Program-made: the position numbers and the translations under genes
Source of the DNA: Prochloraceae cyanobacterium
GTDB taxonomy: Bacteria; Cyanobacteriota; Cyanobacteriia; Cyanobacteriales; JASJDA01
Assembly: GCA_030065265.1 (NCBI GenBank)
Contig: JASJCW010000020.1
Span: 1-44,728, forward strand
Direction: 5' to 3'
Length of the DNA stretch: 44,728 nucleotides
Notes under the pieces: model-generated
Database searches by the model: none
What the model saw: only the letters and a program-made list of their open reading frames with translations
What the model was told of the DNA's origin: nothing
In this document: piece after piece, positions 44,183 to 44,728 of the stretch
Numbering within the stretch: the stretch's first letter is position 1
Layout of the letters: every line of letters starts with the position of its first letter

Positions 44183-44686
44183 ATGAGGGAAGAGTTAGGC
44201 GATTTTAGCAGTATTATTTGTTTAAAAGCGGTTATTGTTGGAGTAGAAGAAGCTTTAGGGGAAAAAGCAGCAGCCATAGCTATTATTGCAGCTGGCCGCA
44301 AACGAGGAAAACAATTAGCGAATTATTTAGGTTTTGATAGTAAATCTTTAGAAAAGCGATCGCTTCAAGAATTAACAGCTAAAGCAAGTTACGCCCTCGG
44401 AAAAAACGGCACTCGTTTGTGTATTATTGAAAAAATAGTTGAAGTAGATTATAAATATCAAGTTTACGTTAAAGAAACAGTTGAATCTGATGGCGAACCT
44501 GCTGACAGTAACAGAAAATGTACTTATACTTTAGGGGCAATTCAAGGCTTTCTGGAAGCTTGTTTAGGGCAACGGTTGCGAGGAAAACAAATTCAGTCTT
44601 CGATCGCTCAAAACGAATACGATATTTTTGAATATATAATTATACCTGCTAAAAATAAACCCAAATATTATTACAAATGCCACTAA
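44183..44686 (+). CDS. hypothetical protein, possibly V4R-like ligand-binding
   Basis: 167 residues, not firmly recognised. The N-terminal half is helical and alanine-rich (VEEALGEKAAAIAIIAAGRK), the middle has beta strands, and the C-terminal part (CTYTLGAIQGFLEACLGQRL, then EYDIFEYIIIP) resembles the end of V4R/hydrocarbon-binding folds, where a helix is followed by strands with cysteines. No span or signal peptide. It is the last gene in the window and divergent from rpsD. The V4R idea rests on pattern only. Confidence 0.6.
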   Translation: MREELGDFSSIICLKAVIVGVEEALGEKAAAIAIIAAGRKRGKQLANYLGFDSKSLEKRSLQELTAKASYALGKNGTRLCIIEKIVEVDYKYQVYVKETVESDGEPADSNRKCTYTLGAIQGFLEACLGQRLRGKQIQSSIAQNEYDIFEYIIIPAKNKPKYYYKCH

Positions 44687-44728
44687 AATAACTGATACTT
44701 TTTAAAAAAACATAGAAATTGACTGAAA

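Overview
The window is chromosomal DNA from a filamentous-type or otherwise large-genome cyanobacterium. The evidence is the very frequent HIP1 octamer GCGATCGC, low overall GC, and a set of cyanobacterial markers: Ycf3 (photosystem I assembly), SipA (DUF3148), the acpP-fabF-tkt block, a cyanobacterial phosphoketolase, sucrose synthase and a TPR-tailed Ser/Thr kinase. TGCCTT-type short tandem repeats and AGACGTTC hairpins, both common in cyanobacterial intergenic DNA, are also present. No rRNA, tRNA, CRISPR array or prophage was seen.

Layout. 1-2.4 kb: repeat-rich DNA, two tiny membrane ORFs and an AraC-type regulator. 2.4-7.1 kb: a PEP-synthase-like phosphotransfer enzyme (-) and a kinase-TPR protein (+). 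7.1-8.0 kb: a DUF1778/GNAT toxin-antitoxin pair with a palindromic candidate operator. 8.2-13.96 kb: central carbon genes (ACT-domain malic enzyme, phosphoketolase, histidine phosphatase) with a START-like protein. 14.1-17.2 kb: an orphan TRAP binding lipoprotein and a mobile-element patch holding an intact tnpB plus the apparent right end of a second, decayed element. 17.7-22.7 kb: DEP protein, PAP2-like protein, TVP38/DedA-like protein, MerA-like flavoenzyme and metallophosphoesterase, all on +. 22.8-29.4 kb: sipA (-), an ABC exporter, a universal stress protein, ycf3, gatC and tkt (-). 29.6-34.9 kb: fabF and acpP (-), glycerophosphodiesterase, alpha/beta hydrolase, a Lys-rich protein and ispF. 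35.3-39.3 kb: tandem FHA proteins, a DUF4230 protein, a PhnD-like lipoprotein and a TPR protein. 39.4-44.7 kb: sucrose synthase, moaA, rpsD and an unassigned protein.

How genes work together. Transketolase, phosphoketolase and malic enzyme act at linked nodes of the pentose-phosphate/Calvin, acetyl-phosphate and pyruvate pools, and sucrose synthase links sucrose to nucleotide sugars. acpP and fabF supply fatty acid elongation. The TVP38, PAP2, MerA-like and phosphoesterase genes form a co-directional group with a possible membrane or redox role; this is inference.

The most interesting structure is at 15.66-17.21 kb. A TnpB with all RuvC and zinc-ribbon residues is followed by a 15-bp hairpin and the motif GGAGTACGTCAC. 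Facing it 110 bp away on the other strand is a second hairpin followed by GGAGTATGTCAC. These look like two converging right-end/omega-RNA 3' ends, only one of which still has its nuclease gene.
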